Of a stretch of DNA of 64,000 nucleotides, positions 1-9,543 are shown in pieces. The notes under the pieces are model-generated. The model did not search any database. It saw nothing but the letters and a program-made list of their open reading frames with translations, and had not been told where the DNA came from. The DNA comes from Oceanirhabdus sp. W0125-5 (GTDB lineage Bacteria > Bacillota > Clostridia > Clostridiales > Clostridiaceae). The first letter of the stretch is position 1; each line of letters starts with the position of its first letter. The position numbers were made by a program, and so were the translations under genes. The stretch lies in contig NZ_CP115913.1 of NCBI RefSeq assembly GCF_027938815.1, forward strand, positions 1,336,001 to 1,400,000. The letters run 5' to 3'.

Positions 1-1193
1 ATATTAATATAGCAGAAAAATCCGAGCATTATATTGAAAATATAAATATAATAACTAAGTATAATGACTTAGGAGATATAACTAGAAGGATAGAGATAGT
101 CTTTACCAAAACTGTGCACGATAATATGAATGGTGGAGAGCTGCTAAAATATTTTAATAACATTCTTCCAGGATTTGAGGTTCGTGAATCAGAAGAGGAA
201 GTAATATACATGAATACTATAGATATGGTAAAAAGAAATGAAACCTATGAACACATGAACTCTCTTACAAATGATACTCATGATTTTATAGTAAAGAGAT
301 CTGAAGGTGGAAACGTTTTTGTTGAAAAAAATAATTTAAAGGAAAGATTTTCATTAAGTAATATTTCAAATAATCCTGGAACAAAGGTTAGAATTAATTA
401 TCTTTTAATTTATCCTAAAGAATATGAGCTTAGTAGTAATAGTGAAGAGGAGATATCTATAAAAGAGTACGATGATAAGTATAATATGATTGATGTTAAG
501 TTCTTTAATGAGGTATCTGTTGATTTAAATATTGATAAAGGGATAAAACTTAAAAGTATTGATTATAAGATAGAGCTTAATGGGAAGAGTGATGTGACTA
601 AAACAGTTAATTACCTTTTCAATAAAGGGGATATTAAATTAGTAGAAGAGGAAATTGAGCAGTTCTTTAAAAAAATTAATAAGGATAGTATGAAGTATGA
701 AAGCAGAGATATAATTGGATTTAGAGTAATTGAAGAAAAGAAGTTAAACAATAAGATTGACATGGAGTATGTAGAGGATAATAAAGAATTACTTCAAGTT
801 TGGGAGGGAAGAGCATCAAATATAAATAAGGAATTTATAAATGTATATGATTGTACATTCATTGAAGATTTTATAGGATCGATTATGCCAACAGACAGGA
901 TAGAATATACAATAAGCATTCCAGAAGATTTATATGTGGAGTTTGGAGAGTTTAACGGAACAGAATTCAAAGATGGAGAATTTTTTTCATTTGAAAAAGA
1001 TAAAAAAGAAATTAGATTTGAAATTGATACTAAAGATGAGGGGTATAATACCTTGAGTAATATTACTATGAGTCTAATTGTTTCAAAAGAGAAAAACATA
1101 ATAACATTTATTTTGTTTACAGTACTGACAGTTATTTTTGTTGGGACGGGAGCAGTGCTCTTAAAAAAGAAATGGAGAATGGATAATGTATAA
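1..1193 (+). CDS. Hypothetical membrane-anchored protein, 5' end outside the window
   Basis: The reading frame is open from the first full codon at position 3 to TAA at 1193, so the true start lies before the window and at least 396 residues are visible. A GTG at 114 is only an internal codon, with no ribosome binding site ahead of it. The protein is charged and mostly soluble-looking, ending in one hydrophobic helix (around KNIITFILFTVLTVIFVG) followed by KKK, so it probably sits in the membrane by its C-terminus with the bulk outside. I do not recognise the family. The last codons (W-R-M-D-N-V) and the stop are supplied by the end of a repeat element, so the native C-terminus may have been replaced. 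Confidence 0.7.
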   Translation, partial: INIAEKSEHYIENINIITKYNDLGDITRRIEIVFTKTVHDNMNGGELLKYFNNILPGFEVRESEEEVIYMNTIDMVKRNETYEHMNSLTNDTHDFIVKRSEGGNVFVEKNNLKERFSLSNISNNPGTKVRINYLLIYPKEYELSSNSEEEISIKEYDDKYNMIDVKFFNEVSVDLNIDKGIKLKSIDYKIELNGKSDVTKTVNYLFNKGDIKLVEEEIEQFFKKINKDSMKYESRDIIGFRVIEEKKLNNKIDMEYVEDNKELLQVWEGRASNINKEFINVYDCTFIEDFIGSIMPTDRIEYTISIPEDLYVEFGEFNGTEFKDGEFFSFEKDKKEIRFEIDTKDEGYNTLSNITMSLIVSKEKNIITFILFTVLTVIFVGTGAVLLKKKWRMDNV

Positions 1194-1424
1194 TGGAGAA
1201 TGAAGGATGGTTCTGACCAAAGGTCAGAACCTACTTTATATTGTTCTTTAGGACAATAGGTTTTAACTTATTTTATCTTGAGATAAAATACTATACTTGA
1301 AATACAATGTTTCATTTATTAATTAAACGAGTAAACACATATTGTTTCATAACCAATAAAATGTAGTTTCTGTGTAAGCAGAAACATCCATCATTATACA
1401 TTCTACATTATCAATTATACATTT
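1171..1424 (-). repeat. Element 1, copy A (complete, inverted orientation)
   Basis: Complete copy of the dispersed hairpin element, in the opposite orientation to most copies. It starts with heptad-like AATGGAG/AATGTAT units and ends with their inverted counterpart. Visible hairpins include GGTTCTGACC with GGTCAGAACC, ATTTTATC with GATAAAAT, and GTTTCTG with CAGAAAC. Its left end overlaps the last codons of the gene ending at 1193. Confidence 0.85.
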
Positions 1425-1430
1425 GTTTTA

Positions 1431-1454
1431 AAAGCACGGCGCGCGCCGTGCTTT
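1431..1454. terminator. Perfect 24-base palindrome, bidirectional terminator
   Basis: AAAGCACGGCGC is followed directly by its exact reverse complement, flanked by A and T runs. It lies between convergent genes and just before the pepF stop, so it can terminate both. Confidence 0.75.
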
Positions 1455-1457
1455 CTT

Positions 1458-3224
1458 CTATAGGTTTACAAACTTTTCAATATCTTCAGCGATAAGATCT
1501 AATGAGTTTTTCCAGAAATCTTTTGATGTAATATCAATATTCATCATTTTTGCAACATCAATAAGATTATTTTTACCAGTAGCAGCTAATAGAGTATCAT
1601 ATTCTCTAACAAACTCATCTCCACGTTTTAAATACTCTGCATATAGTCCTTTAGAGAATAGAAGACCAAATGCATATGGGAAGTTGTAGAAATTATTTCC
1701 TGCTGAATAATAGTGCGGCTTACATACCCACATGTATGGATGTAAGTATTCAGGATCAAGTCCATCGCCGTATGTTTCTTTTTGTGCTTCTATCATGATT
1801 TCTTTTAATCTTTCAACTGATACAGAACCATCTTTTCTCTCATCAAAAACTTTTGATTCAAATAAGAATCTACTCATGATATCAACAATTACTTGAGCAT
1901 TACCTTGGATATCACTTTCTAATATAGCAAATGACTCTTCTTTTGAAGCTGTTTTTAATGCAGCATTTGTAACAATAGTTTCACAGAAAATTGAAGCTGT
2001 TTCAGCTATAGGCATTGGGTAATGGCTATTAAGTGAAATCTCATCAACAAGACATTTACCATGATATCCATGTCCAAGTTCGTGAGCTAATGTAGTTACA
2101 TTAGAGAAGCTACCATTAAAGTTTGATAATATTCTGCTTTGCTTTAAATAATGAAGATTAGAACAGAATGCTCCTCCACGCTTACCTTTTCTAGGTTCAG
2201 CATCTATCCAATTATTATCAAATGCGTGTGCTGCATAATCACCTAGTGCTCTACTGAATGTAGAGAAGTTCTTAACAATGAAATCTCTAGCCTCTTCATA
2301 AGTATAAGTCATGTTTACTTCGCCCATTGGTGCAAATAGCTCATAGAATGGTAATCCATTTTTATAACCAAGAAGTTCAGCTTTCTTTTTAAAGTATTTT
2401 CTGAAAGCTGGTAAACTTTCTTTCATAGCTTCCATCATTGCATTTAGTGTAGCTTCATTCATTCTAGATTTTTGAAGAGTAACAGCTAGTGGAGAAGAAT
2501 ATCCTCTTAGCTTACTTTCAGTAATAACTTCACCTTTAATTCCATTTAGAGAAGCTGCAACTGACTCATCTATTTTTGTATAAGATTCTAGTTCAGCTTC
2601 ATATGCTGCTTTTCTTTTTTCACTATCTTTATCATATGCCATATTTCTTACAACAGAAAGTGGCAGTTGTTTCATTTCACCATCAACTTCAATATCAACT
2701 AAAAGATTAGATGTTAAATTTCCTTGAAGTTTTGACCAAGCAGTAGAACCAGTTGTTTTAATCTTTGCAAGGACTTCTTCTTGAGTATCGTCAAGAAGGT
2801 AAGAGGCATTTCGTTTTATTTCATTAAGGTAAAATGAATGTACTTTTAAAACATCAGATTTTTCGATTAGAGTATCTAAATCTGCAATTCCACCTACCCA
2901 TTTTTCAAATAATGCTTCTGTTTTAGCAAGCTCAGCCAATTTATTTGAAAGTTGTTCCATAGTTTTATTTGCAGTTACGTTTTTAACATCTACACTAGCA
3001 TTTAAACTAGCAAAGCTGTATAGTCTATGAACAAGATGTTCGAATTCATTAGCTGATTTAAGATAATCTTCTAATTTTTCTTTAGTGTTATCATAGTTTT
3101 TGCAATTAGTTTCTACCCAAGAAATATTTTCTTTAATTTGCTCATTTAAAAGATTTAAATCATTTTTGAAAGCATCACTTTCAAAAGATGGGTAGATTTC
3201 ATTAAGACTCCATCTCATATCCAT
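1458..3224 (-). CDS. pepF: Oligoendopeptidase F (M3B zinc peptidase)
   Basis: 588 residues, the usual length for the M3B family. The zinc site HELGHGYH is visible with its first His near residue 381; two His and a downstream Glu bind zinc, and the Glu of HExxH is catalytic. The enzyme is a cytoplasmic metallopeptidase that trims short peptides. I chose the ATG at 3224 (MDMRWSLNEIYPSF) because GGAGG lies 11 bases upstream; the frame is open for 18 more codons upstream, but those lack a binding site. It is monocistronic, convergent with the gene on its left and divergent from the HAD/G1P dehydrogenase pair on its right. Confidence 0.93.
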   Translation of the reverse strand: MDMRWSLNEIYPSFESDAFKNDLNLLNEQIKENISWVETNCKNYDNTKEKLEDYLKSANEFEHLVHRLYSFASLNASVDVKNVTANKTMEQLSNKLAELAKTEALFEKWVGGIADLDTLIEKSDVLKVHSFYLNEIKRNASYLLDDTQEEVLAKIKTTGSTAWSKLQGNLTSNLLVDIEVDGEMKQLPLSVVRNMAYDKDSEKRKAAYEAELESYTKIDESVAASLNGIKGEVITESKLRGYSSPLAVTLQKSRMNEATLNAMMEAMKESLPAFRKYFKKKAELLGYKNGLPFYELFAPMGEVNMTYTYEEARDFIVKNFSTFSRALGDYAAHAFDNNWIDAEPRKGKRGGAFCSNLHYLKQSRILSNFNGSFSNVTTLAHELGHGYHGKCLVDEISLNSHYPMPIAETASIFCETIVTNAALKTASKEESFAILESDIQGNAQVIVDIMSRFLFESKVFDERKDGSVSVERLKEIMIEAQKETYGDGLDPEYLHPYMWVCKPHYYSAGNNFYNFPYAFGLLFSKGLYAEYLKRGDEFVREYDTLLAATGKNNLIDVAKMMNIDITSKDFWKNSLDLIAEDIEKFVNL

Positions 3225-3545
3225 ATATGTATATTCCTCCGTTATTATAAAATTTTTAATATTCTTAAACCAATACATTTATTATGATAACATTAATGAA
3301 AAAATATTTCTATTATAGAAATACTTTTTTTAGAATAAAATTACTTTATATGTTTAAAGTGTAAAATTGGTTTTTGTTTATTGAATGTATGTGTTTTAAT
3401 AAGCTTAGATTTTAATATTTAAATATTTTCACGGTTATAATAGGTATACAAAATATAAAATATATAGAAAATATATTTGAATTGAGGGATCAAAAGTATG
3501 AATTACTTCTTTTTAGCCCTCTATTTGGGGAGGTTCAATTGTGTA
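3225..3545. other. AT-rich divergent intergenic region
   Basis: About 320 bases between pepF (leftward) and the HAD phosphatase gene (rightward). It must hold both promoters. I see very AT-rich sequence with TATAAT-like matches (for example GGTTATAAT near 3434) but no convincing paired -35/-10, no hairpin and no repeat. Confidence 0.5.
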
Positions 3546-4193
3546 ATGAATAAATTTGTTTTTATTTCTGATTTTGATGGAACAATTAGTAATAAAGATT
3601 TTTATATGCATGTGATAGAAAAATATCTTAAAGAAGAGGGGGAGAGACAATATGCCAGATGGAGAAATGAGGAGATTTTGGATATTGAGTTCTTATCGTA
3701 CGTATTTACAAATATTGATGCAGACGAAGAACAAATTTACAAGGATATAATTTCTTTAGAGATAGACCCCGATCTTGAGGAGTTTATAAAATACATTAAG
3801 GGGTTGGGCGGAGAGTTTGTAATATTAAGTGCTGGAAGCACATATTACATTGATATTTTATTAGAGCATTGGAGTATTGAAGGAATAAAAATATACTCTA
3901 ATAATGCAGTTTATAAAAATAGGGGAATACATTATGATATTGATCCAACTAATGAATTTTATTCTGAAAGATATGGAATTGACAAGAAGAAGGTAGTTGA
4001 AAAATTGAAGGAGGAATATGAAACTTTATATTATGCTGGAGATAGCATGCCTGATTTTGAAGCCAGTCTATTATGTGAAAAAAGATTTGCAAAGGGAAGA
4101 TTAATTGACATATATAAGGAAAAAAATATTGAGCACTATGCAGTTGAAAGCTTCAAAGAAATATTAGATATTTTGAAGAAAGAAGGGATATAA
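3546..4193 (+). CDS. HAD-superfamily phosphatase, MtnX/phosphoserine phosphatase-like
   Basis: About 215 residues. HAD motif I DFDGTIS is near the N-terminus with both catalytic Asp, motif II is the LSAG stretch, and motif III/IV is AGDSMPDFEAS. It resembles class IB HAD phosphatases such as MtnX; the substrate cannot be read from sequence. I prefer the ATG at 3546, 12 bases after GGGGAGG, because HAD proteins usually begin just before motif I. An in-frame ATG at 3498 also has a weak GAGGG site. Its stop overlaps the start of the next gene by one base (TAATG), so the two are translationally coupled. A role in dephosphorylating glycerol-1-phosphate or a product of it is inference from that coupling. 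Confidence 0.8.
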   Translation: MNKFVFISDFDGTISNKDFYMHVIEKYLKEEGERQYARWRNEEILDIEFLSYVFTNIDADEEQIYKDIISLEIDPDLEEFIKYIKGLGGEFVILSAGSTYYIDILLEHWSIEGIKIYSNNAVYKNRGIHYDIDPTNEFYSERYGIDKKKVVEKLKEEYETLYYAGDSMPDFEASLLCEKRFAKGRLIDIYKEKNIEHYAVESFKEILDILKKEGI

Positions 4194-5251
4194 TGCTTTC
4201 GAAATCTCATAGAATTTCTATACCTAACATATTACTTAATTCAGAAGGGGCAATAAATAAATTAGGAAAAGAATTAAACAAGTCAAAATTTAAGAGTATA
4301 ATATTATTTTGGGATGAAAATATAAAAAAGTTATTTGGTGAAAAAATAAGAGAATTAATTGAAATAGAGAACATAAAATTACAAGAATGTATAATAGCTG
4401 AAGTGGAAGTATGTAATATAGTAGAAAAAGCTTTTAATCTTCCTATGGATGTTGATTGTTTTGTTGGAATAGGTGGAGGAAAAGTAATTGATATTGCTAA
4501 ATATATGGGTTTCTTGAAGAAAAAGCCCTTTATAAGTATCCCTACATCTACATCAAATGATGGGTTTTGCAGCCCTGTGGCATCATTACTTGTGAATGGT
4601 AGAAGAACTACAGTGCCTGCTAAAATTCCATATGGGATTTTAGTTGATACAAACATAATAAAAACTTCTCCAGATAGATTCAAATATTCTGGAATAGGGG
4701 ATCTTGTTTCAAATATTACCGCACTTTGGGATTGGAAGTATGAGGAGAAACAAGGTGTAGGAAAGATTGATGATTTTGCAGTTATGATTTCTTCAACATG
4801 TGTAAATGGATTTATGAATTCTCCTTTTAATAATATTAAAGAAGAAAAATTATTGAAAACGTTAGTTGATTCATTAACACTCAATGGTATAGCTATGGAG
4901 ATTAGTGGAAGCTCAGCTCCAGCAAGCGGAAGTGAGCATTTAATATCTCATGCTATGGATAAAATTCTTGAAAAACCATATCTCCATGGAATACAAGTAG
5001 GAGTAGCAACTTATTTAGTAAGTTTAGTTCAGAATAACAGAAGTAATGAGATAAGAGATGTTCTAAAGAAAACTGGATTTTTTGATTATGTAGAGACTTT
5101 AGAAATGAAGAGAGAATTATTTATGAAAGCTATAGATTTGGCTCCTGAAATAAAAAAACAGAGAAGAACAATAATTCATGAAGAAGAGAGTAGGAATCTT
5201 GCAAAATCTTTTTTATATGAAGATATAATATTAAAACATTTATTAAAATAA
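4193..5251 (+). CDS. Glycerol-1-phosphate dehydrogenase-like (EgsA/AraM family)
   Basis: 352 residues of the iron-containing alcohol dehydrogenase fold. The dinucleotide-binding GIGGGKVIDIAK segment is near residue 95, followed by PTSTSNDGFCSPVASL, the hallmark of sn-glycerol-1-phosphate dehydrogenases. His residues in the later SEHLISHAMD and HGIQVG segments probably hold the metal. The known family reaction is reduction of dihydroxyacetone phosphate to sn-glycerol-1-phosphate, the archaeal-type glycerol stereoisomer; Bacillus AraM does this for an ether-lipid-like product. Its ATG overlaps the stop of the HAD gene. The substrate assignment rests on family resemblance. Confidence 0.82.
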   Translation: MLSKSHRISIPNILLNSEGAINKLGKELNKSKFKSIILFWDENIKKLFGEKIRELIEIENIKLQECIIAEVEVCNIVEKAFNLPMDVDCFVGIGGGKVIDIAKYMGFLKKKPFISIPTSTSNDGFCSPVASLLVNGRRTTVPAKIPYGILVDTNIIKTSPDRFKYSGIGDLVSNITALWDWKYEEKQGVGKIDDFAVMISSTCVNGFMNSPFNNIKEEKLLKTLVDSLTLNGIAMEISGSSAPASGSEHLISHAMDKILEKPYLHGIQVGVATYLVSLVQNNRSNEIRDVLKKTGFFDYVETLEMKRELFMKAIDLAPEIKKQRRTIIHEEESRNLAKSFLYEDIILKHLLK

Positions 5252-5277
5252 AAGGAGGCGGTTTATACCGTCTCCTT
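5252..5277. terminator. Hairpin terminator between convergent genes
   Basis: AAGGAG and CGG pair with CCG and CTCCTT around a TTTATA loop. A T-rich run follows on the minus strand, so it mainly serves the chemoreceptor gene but lies directly after the G1P dehydrogenase stop. Confidence 0.7.
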
Positions 5278-5285
5278 AAATATAG

Positions 5286-7013
5286 TTATTTAAGTTTGAA
5301 TTTTTCAATCTCACTTAGCATTTCTTTTGTCATATTGTTTAACTCAAGAGCTGAGTGAGCAACTTCTTCAGTTGAAGCTGTCATTTCTTCAGAAGATGCT
5401 GAAATTTCTTGAGATGATGCTGATACTTCTTCAGATACGGAGGAGGCTTCACTTACATTCATTAAAATTATATTTTTATCGTTATTGATTTTTGAAGCTG
5501 ATTCTGATACTGAAACTATCTTTGGAATTATATTTTGAATTAGTCCATTTATTGAAGAGAAGGACTCAATAGTATGATCAATATCTTTATCCTGTTCAGT
5601 AAGCTCAACTTTTACGGTTTCTGTGGAAGATACCATGATTTTAGTGTCATCTGAGATATTAGAGATTATAGAATTAATTTTCTCAGAGAATTCTTTAACT
5701 TGTTCAGCTAAATGACGTATTTCATCTGAAACAACAGCAAAGCCTTTTCCAGCTTCTCCAGCCCTAGCAGCCTCAATTGCTGCATTAAGCGCAAGTAAAT
5801 TTGTTTGATCTGCAATATCATTTATCAAACTTGTTATCTCAGTAATATTATTGATGTTACTATTTAAGGTAGAAATTTTAGTGATTAAATCATCAAATGT
5901 ACTAGTAACATTTTGCATTGATTCTTTAAGTGTAATCATATTCTCATTACTAGAATTAGCTTCTGTTTTAATTTCTTGTGAGTTTTCCTTAACTTCATTA
6001 AGTGATGAGTGTATATTCTCTATTGCACAGCCAAACTCTTCTATAGACTCTGTAACACTAGTTAAACTCGTGGCTTGTGAAATAGCACCTTCCGCAACAT
6101 TACCTATTGCGTTAGCAACATTTTCAGATGATGATGCCATTTCTTCAGAAATAGATGATAAGTTTTGAGATTGAGCATCTATAGAATCAGTTTTTTCCTT
6201 AAGTATTTTCATCATAGATGATATATTATCTATACTTTCTTTCAATGCTTTTTTCATAAGACCAAATTCACTTCTAGAATTATGAGGTATATTTATTGAG
6301 AAATTACCCTTTGCTAATTCTCCTAACAATGAATTCATATCTTTCGTATTTACTTTTAAGCTTTTAATAATTAAATATGAGATAATTACTTGAATAGTTA
6401 AAGTAACTGCAAATATTATTATAAAAAGCATAGAGTTTGTTCGCCAAATGGATTCAGTTTCTTCATTTATTTGGCTCATAATATCTTCATTGATTTTTAT
6501 AAGACTATCTATGTTGGAATCGATCTTATTACTTAAATCTATTAATTTAGATTTATTATTAGTTATACGTGAGATATCAAATCCGAAAACTATGTTATAG
6601 AATTTTTCATAATTTTCTTTTAAAGAATTATAAATTTCGGTTTCTTCAGGAGTTAATGAGGTTCTCTTATATGATTCCAAGTTGCTGACAGCTTCTATAT
6701 TATGAGTGGTAATTCTAGGACTATACTTTTTTATATCATTTGTTTGTGTAAGAGCTATTGCGTGAATAGACTTGTAGTTGCTGCTAAGTTTGCTAAGGTA
6801 AACAAGTGGTTTAGCTCTGTCTTCATATAAAGTAACAGACTTATCATGAATACTTTTCATATTTGTAAAACCATAGAAGCTCATTAATGCTGAGAAAGAT
6901 ATAGAAAGAATAACCATCAATAAAAGAAAGCGACTAATTTTAATCTTATAATAAAATTTATCTTTATTGTTTTTCTTATTTTTATATTTTTTCTCATTTT
7001 TATTTTTTTTCAA
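5286..7013 (-). CDS. Methyl-accepting chemotaxis protein
   Basis: About 575 residues. A very Lys/Asn-rich cytoplasmic N-terminus precedes a first membrane helix ([20 protein letters not shown]), then an extracellular four-helix-type sensor domain, a second helix ([22 protein letters not shown]), a HAMP linker and the long coiled-coil signalling domain. The hairpin tip is clear ([19 protein letters not shown]). It should relay a ligand signal to CheA/CheW; the ligand is unknown. Start: TTG at 7013, six bases after GGAGGGG. A TTG 15 bases further upstream overlaps that binding site and is unlikely. No chemotaxis partners are nearby, so it is an orphan receptor gene. Confidence 0.92.
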   Translation of the reverse strand: MKKNKNEKKYKNKKNNKDKFYYKIKISRFLLLMVILSISFSALMSFYGFTNMKSIHDKSVTLYEDRAKPLVYLSKLSSNYKSIHAIALTQTNDIKKYSPRITTHNIEAVSNLESYKRTSLTPEETEIYNSLKENYEKFYNIVFGFDISRITNNKSKLIDLSNKIDSNIDSLIKINEDIMSQINEETESIWRTNSMLFIIIFAVTLTIQVIISYLIIKSLKVNTKDMNSLLGELAKGNFSINIPHNSRSEFGLMKKALKESIDNISSMMKILKEKTDSIDAQSQNLSSISEEMASSSENVANAIGNVAEGAISQATSLTSVTESIEEFGCAIENIHSSLNEVKENSQEIKTEANSSNENMITLKESMQNVTSTFDDLITKISTLNSNINNITEITSLINDIADQTNLLALNAAIEAARAGEAGKGFAVVSDEIRHLAEQVKEFSEKINSIISNISDDTKIMVSSTETVKVELTEQDKDIDHTIESFSSINGLIQNIIPKIVSVSESASKINNDKNIILMNVSEASSVSEEVSASSQEISASSEEMTASTEEVAHSALELNNMTKEMLSEIEKFKLK

Positions 7014-7165
7014 CTGAATCCCCTCCAAGCATATTAATTATTTATTTTTAAGTATTATATGTATTATATATTTATCGAGGTATTTATTTAAATATTAACC
7101 TATAATATTTCAATAAATTATAGGGATTAGTAAAAACCTGAGCTAAATAGTATTAAAATATAAAA

Positions 7166-7203
7166 ACAAGCCCATAAATGAATTACACATTTATAGGCTT
7201 GTC
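7166..7203 (-). terminator. Terminator of the peptidoglycan-binding protein gene
   Basis: ACAAGCCCATAAATG pairs, with one mismatch, with CATTTATAGGCTTGT around a short loop. On the minus strand it is followed by TTTTTATATTTT, as expected for an intrinsic terminator just after the stop at 7207. Confidence 0.8.
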
Positions 7204-7206
7204 TGC

Positions 7207-8043
7207 TTAATAATTATTTTTAATATAATTTGCAGCTTTTTTTACTGCGTTTTGGTGATCGGCATTGACTCTATTGCTTCCGTGGGTTTTACTACCCTTG
7301 AAGTGGATATCAATATGACCATGCATATTATTGTTTTTAACTGCATCAAGATTTTGTCCACCACCATAACCACCGCTTCTCCAGCTAGTATATGCAGTAG
7401 CTTTAGCACCGTCATTACCAGCATGAGGATATGCAGCCATTGAAGCTGGAATAGCATAACCGTCAAAGAAAACAACTACAGGTCTTCTTGTCCATGACCA
7501 TGAACCGCCAATTATAGATTTCAGAGTCGCTGTATCTCCCTTTGTTAACGTCTCCACATCTGCATGGTTTGAGCCATATGTTTTTCTTGCATTAAAGGTT
7601 GTCCCAGAATTTATATCTAGTACTTTAATATTACTTCCGTTTGACAATTTGTTTTTTACAGTGCCAAACCAAGTCCAATCAAGTGTTGAAGTGTTGTAAG
7701 TTCCATTAGAAGTATCTTTTTCAGTAGGTACTGAAAGAGGTTCCTCTTGAACATTAAAACTGTTAAGTTGTGCAACGGTATTACTCCCTACAATACCGTC
7801 AGCTGCTAAGCCTGCATCCATTTGAAATGATTTAACAGCATTTTGAGTTATTGTACCGTAGTAACCGGTAGGGTTAACTTTAAAATAACCCAGTTCTTTA
7901 AGGCGTTGTTGAAGTGAAGTAACTGTAGAACTTCTATACCCTTTCTTCAAAAATATGTTTGTAGAAAGTTTTACATCAGCAAATGCAGTTCCAGCTGATA
8001 TAAAGCTGAAGGCTAGAAACCCAGCTACTATTTTTTTGATCAT
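7207..8043 (-). CDS. Secreted peptidoglycan-binding protein with a His-rich C-terminal domain
   Basis: 278 residues. A signal peptide (MIKKIVAGFLAFSFISAGTAFA) precedes a peptidoglycan-binding type 1 domain (LKKGYRSSTVTSLQQRLKEL to about residue 95) and a linker. The C-terminal domain has conserved-looking His/Asp positions: YGSNHADVE, HGHIDIHFKGSKTHG and ADHQNAVKKA. The latter motifs recur in clostridial cell-wall proteins, but I cannot assign a reaction; a metal-dependent wall hydrolase is one possibility. ATG at 8043 follows GGAGGG by about six bases. Upstream on the same strand is a four-codon reading frame (8059-8073) with its own GGAGGG and a perfect 18-base palindrome at 8083-8100. Confidence 0.85.
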   Translation of the reverse strand: MIKKIVAGFLAFSFISAGTAFADVKLSTNIFLKKGYRSSTVTSLQQRLKELGYFKVNPTGYYGTITQNAVKSFQMDAGLAADGIVGSNTVAQLNSFNVQEEPLSVPTEKDTSNGTYNTSTLDWTWFGTVKNKLSNGSNIKVLDINSGTTFNARKTYGSNHADVETLTKGDTATLKSIIGGSWSWTRRPVVVFFDGYAIPASMAAYPHAGNDGAKATAYTSWRSGGYGGGQNLDAVKNNNMHGHIDIHFKGSKTHGSNRVNADHQNAVKKAANYIKNNY

Positions 8044-8082
8044 GTAATCCCTCCAGTTTTATCTTTCGTTCATACTCCCTCC

Positions 8083-8100
8083 TTATATGATATCATATAA
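8083..8100. promoter_or_regulatory. Perfect 18-base palindrome upstream of the wall-protein gene
   Basis: TTATATGATATCATATAA reads the same on both strands. It lies about 40 bases before the ATG at 8043 and immediately upstream of a GGAGGG that precedes a four-codon leader frame (8059-8073, minus). It could be an operator or a leader hairpin; AT-rich palindromes also arise by chance. Confidence 0.35.
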
Positions 8101-8236
8101 ATTCCATGGAAAATTGGAAAATAGGGAATTTTATACTGGTGGATTGATGGGGGGGGAGTAATAGACTGGATTATTAAGAATAATGTGTTAAATTATTGGA
8201 TTATATTGTTAGATAAGAAGATAGATAAGAATCATA

Positions 8237-8466
8237 GTGGACAGTTGACAACGGACAACGGACAACGATTGATATTTCACTGCGTGAAATTTTAATCTTA
8301 TTGTTTCTTGGATAAGAGAGGTTTACTCGTTTCATTTTTGATGAAACATTGTAGTTTAAGTACAATATTTTATCCATAGGATGAAATGAGTAAAATTTTT
8401 TTGTAGTAAAGAACAATAAAAATGTAGGTTCTGACCTGAGTCAGAACCATCCATCATTCTCCATTT
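8237..8466 (+). repeat. Element 1, copy B (complete)
   Basis: Complete copy. The left end is made of GGACAAC-type seven-base units and the right end of the CATTCTCCATT type, so the two ends do not match well. Hairpins: ATTTCAC with GTGAAAT; GTTTCAT with ATGAAAC; ATTGTA with TACAAT; ATTTTATC with GATGAAAT; GGTTCTGAC with GTCAGAACC. TTTACTC and GAGTAAA close the central three hairpins. It lies just downstream of hydE. Confidence 0.85.
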
Positions 8467-8467
8467 G

Positions 8468-8487
8468 TAATAAGCCTGTGGCTTATT
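8468..8487 (-). terminator. Hairpin overlapping the hydE stop
   Basis: AATAAGCC pairs with GGCTTATT across the hydE stop codon. No strong T run follows, so termination strength is uncertain. Confidence 0.45.
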
Positions 8488-9523
8488 GCATAGAAGCGTG
8501 ATCTCCGCGCCCCATATCAACTACACAGCCAACAGAGTTTATTCTTCCTTCTATACATTTTCTGCAGTGAGCGGCTTCATCGCCTGTACAGATTTTATCT
8601 TTGTATAACTCATATTTTTCTCTTACACTAACAGGTGATAGGTTAGGCATAACAACATTAGCACCTACTGAAAGTGCTTTTTCTCTTCCTTTTGAATCTA
8701 AAGTTCCAAGCGCTGTTGTTGAAGGTAGAAGGACATCTGGTAAAAGTAATCTAGTAAGGGCTAGCATAACCATAGTATCTTCAACTGTACCTCCTTTACA
8801 TTCTCCAACTGGAGTTTCAGGGTGAGGAATGAAAGGTCCTATTCCAATCATATGAGGTTTTAACTCTTTTAAGAAAAGCAAATCATCAGCTAAGGCTGAG
8901 TTGTCTTGGTTAGGAAGTCCTACCATGAATCCAGCACCAGTTTGGAAGCCGATTTCTTTAAGTTGCTTTAAACATTCTCTTCTATTGTCATAACTCATTC
9001 CAGGGTGAAGTGAGTCATAAATTTCACGAGTAGCTGTTTCATGTCTTAACAGGTATCTATCAGCGCCTGCTTCATATAGTTTTTTGTAACTATCGTAACT
9101 TCTCTCGCCTAGTGATAGAGTTATGGCGCTATCAGGGTATTTTGCCTTTATATTCTTAATAAGTTCTACTAGCAGTTCATCTGTATAGTAGTTATCTTCT
9201 CCACCTTGAAGTACAAAAGTTCTATAACCAAGTTTGTATCCAAGATCAGCGCATTGAAGTATTATATCAGGATTTAATCTGTATCTATCTACGTTTTTGT
9301 TATCACGTCTTATTCCACAGTAATTACAATTTTGTTTACAGTAGTTAGAGATTTCAATAAGTCCTCTCATATAAACAGTTTTTCCGTAATGTCTTTCTTT
9401 TGCTTCTTTAGAATGCTTAAAAATATACTCTCTCCACTCATCATTAAGATTATCAAGTACATAGACTAACTCATCTTTTGTAAGTTCATGAGTAGTTATT
9501 AGTTTATCCAATATCTTTTTCAT
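8483..9523 (-). CDS. hydE: [FeFe]-hydrogenase H-cluster maturase, radical SAM (HydE)
   Basis: 346 residues. The radical-SAM cluster motif is CKQNCNYCG (CX3CX2C), followed by IRRDNKNVDRYRL, a glycine-rich LQGGED and the RHETA segment typical of HydE. Near the C-terminus CTGDEAAHCRKC could bind a second cluster, as in some HydE proteins. HydE acts with HydG and HydF in the cytoplasm to build the diiron subcluster of [FeFe]-hydrogenase; neither partner is in this window, so the genes are scattered. Start: ATG at 9523, seven bases after GAAAGGAG. Element 2 copy P begins 20 bases upstream of the start and may influence its leader. Confidence 0.93.
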   Translation of the reverse strand: MKKILDKLITTHELTKDELVYVLDNLNDEWREYIFKHSKEAKERHYGKTVYMRGLIEISNYCKQNCNYCGIRRDNKNVDRYRLNPDIILQCADLGYKLGYRTFVLQGGEDNYYTDELLVELIKNIKAKYPDSAITLSLGERSYDSYKKLYEAGADRYLLRHETATREIYDSLHPGMSYDNRRECLKQLKEIGFQTGAGFMVGLPNQDNSALADDLLFLKELKPHMIGIGPFIPHPETPVGECKGGTVEDTMVMLALTRLLLPDVLLPSTTALGTLDSKGREKALSVGANVVMPNLSPVSVREKYELYKDKICTGDEAAHCRKCIEGRINSVGCVVDMGRGDHASMQ

Positions 9524-9543
9524 AAAAATTCTCCTTTCACACA

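Noticed and set aside
4207..4884. Long minus-strand frame opposite the glycerol-1-phosphate dehydrogenase gene (and similar frames opposite other genes)
   Set aside because: Antisense shadow of a well supported gene, without its own start signals or recognisable motifs.
8201..8416. Frames of 60-80 codons inside element 1 copies (also near 16647, 42923, 63489)
   Set aside because: They run through hairpin arms of the repeats, lack ribosome binding sites and share protein-level similarity only because the DNA repeats; treated as non-coding.
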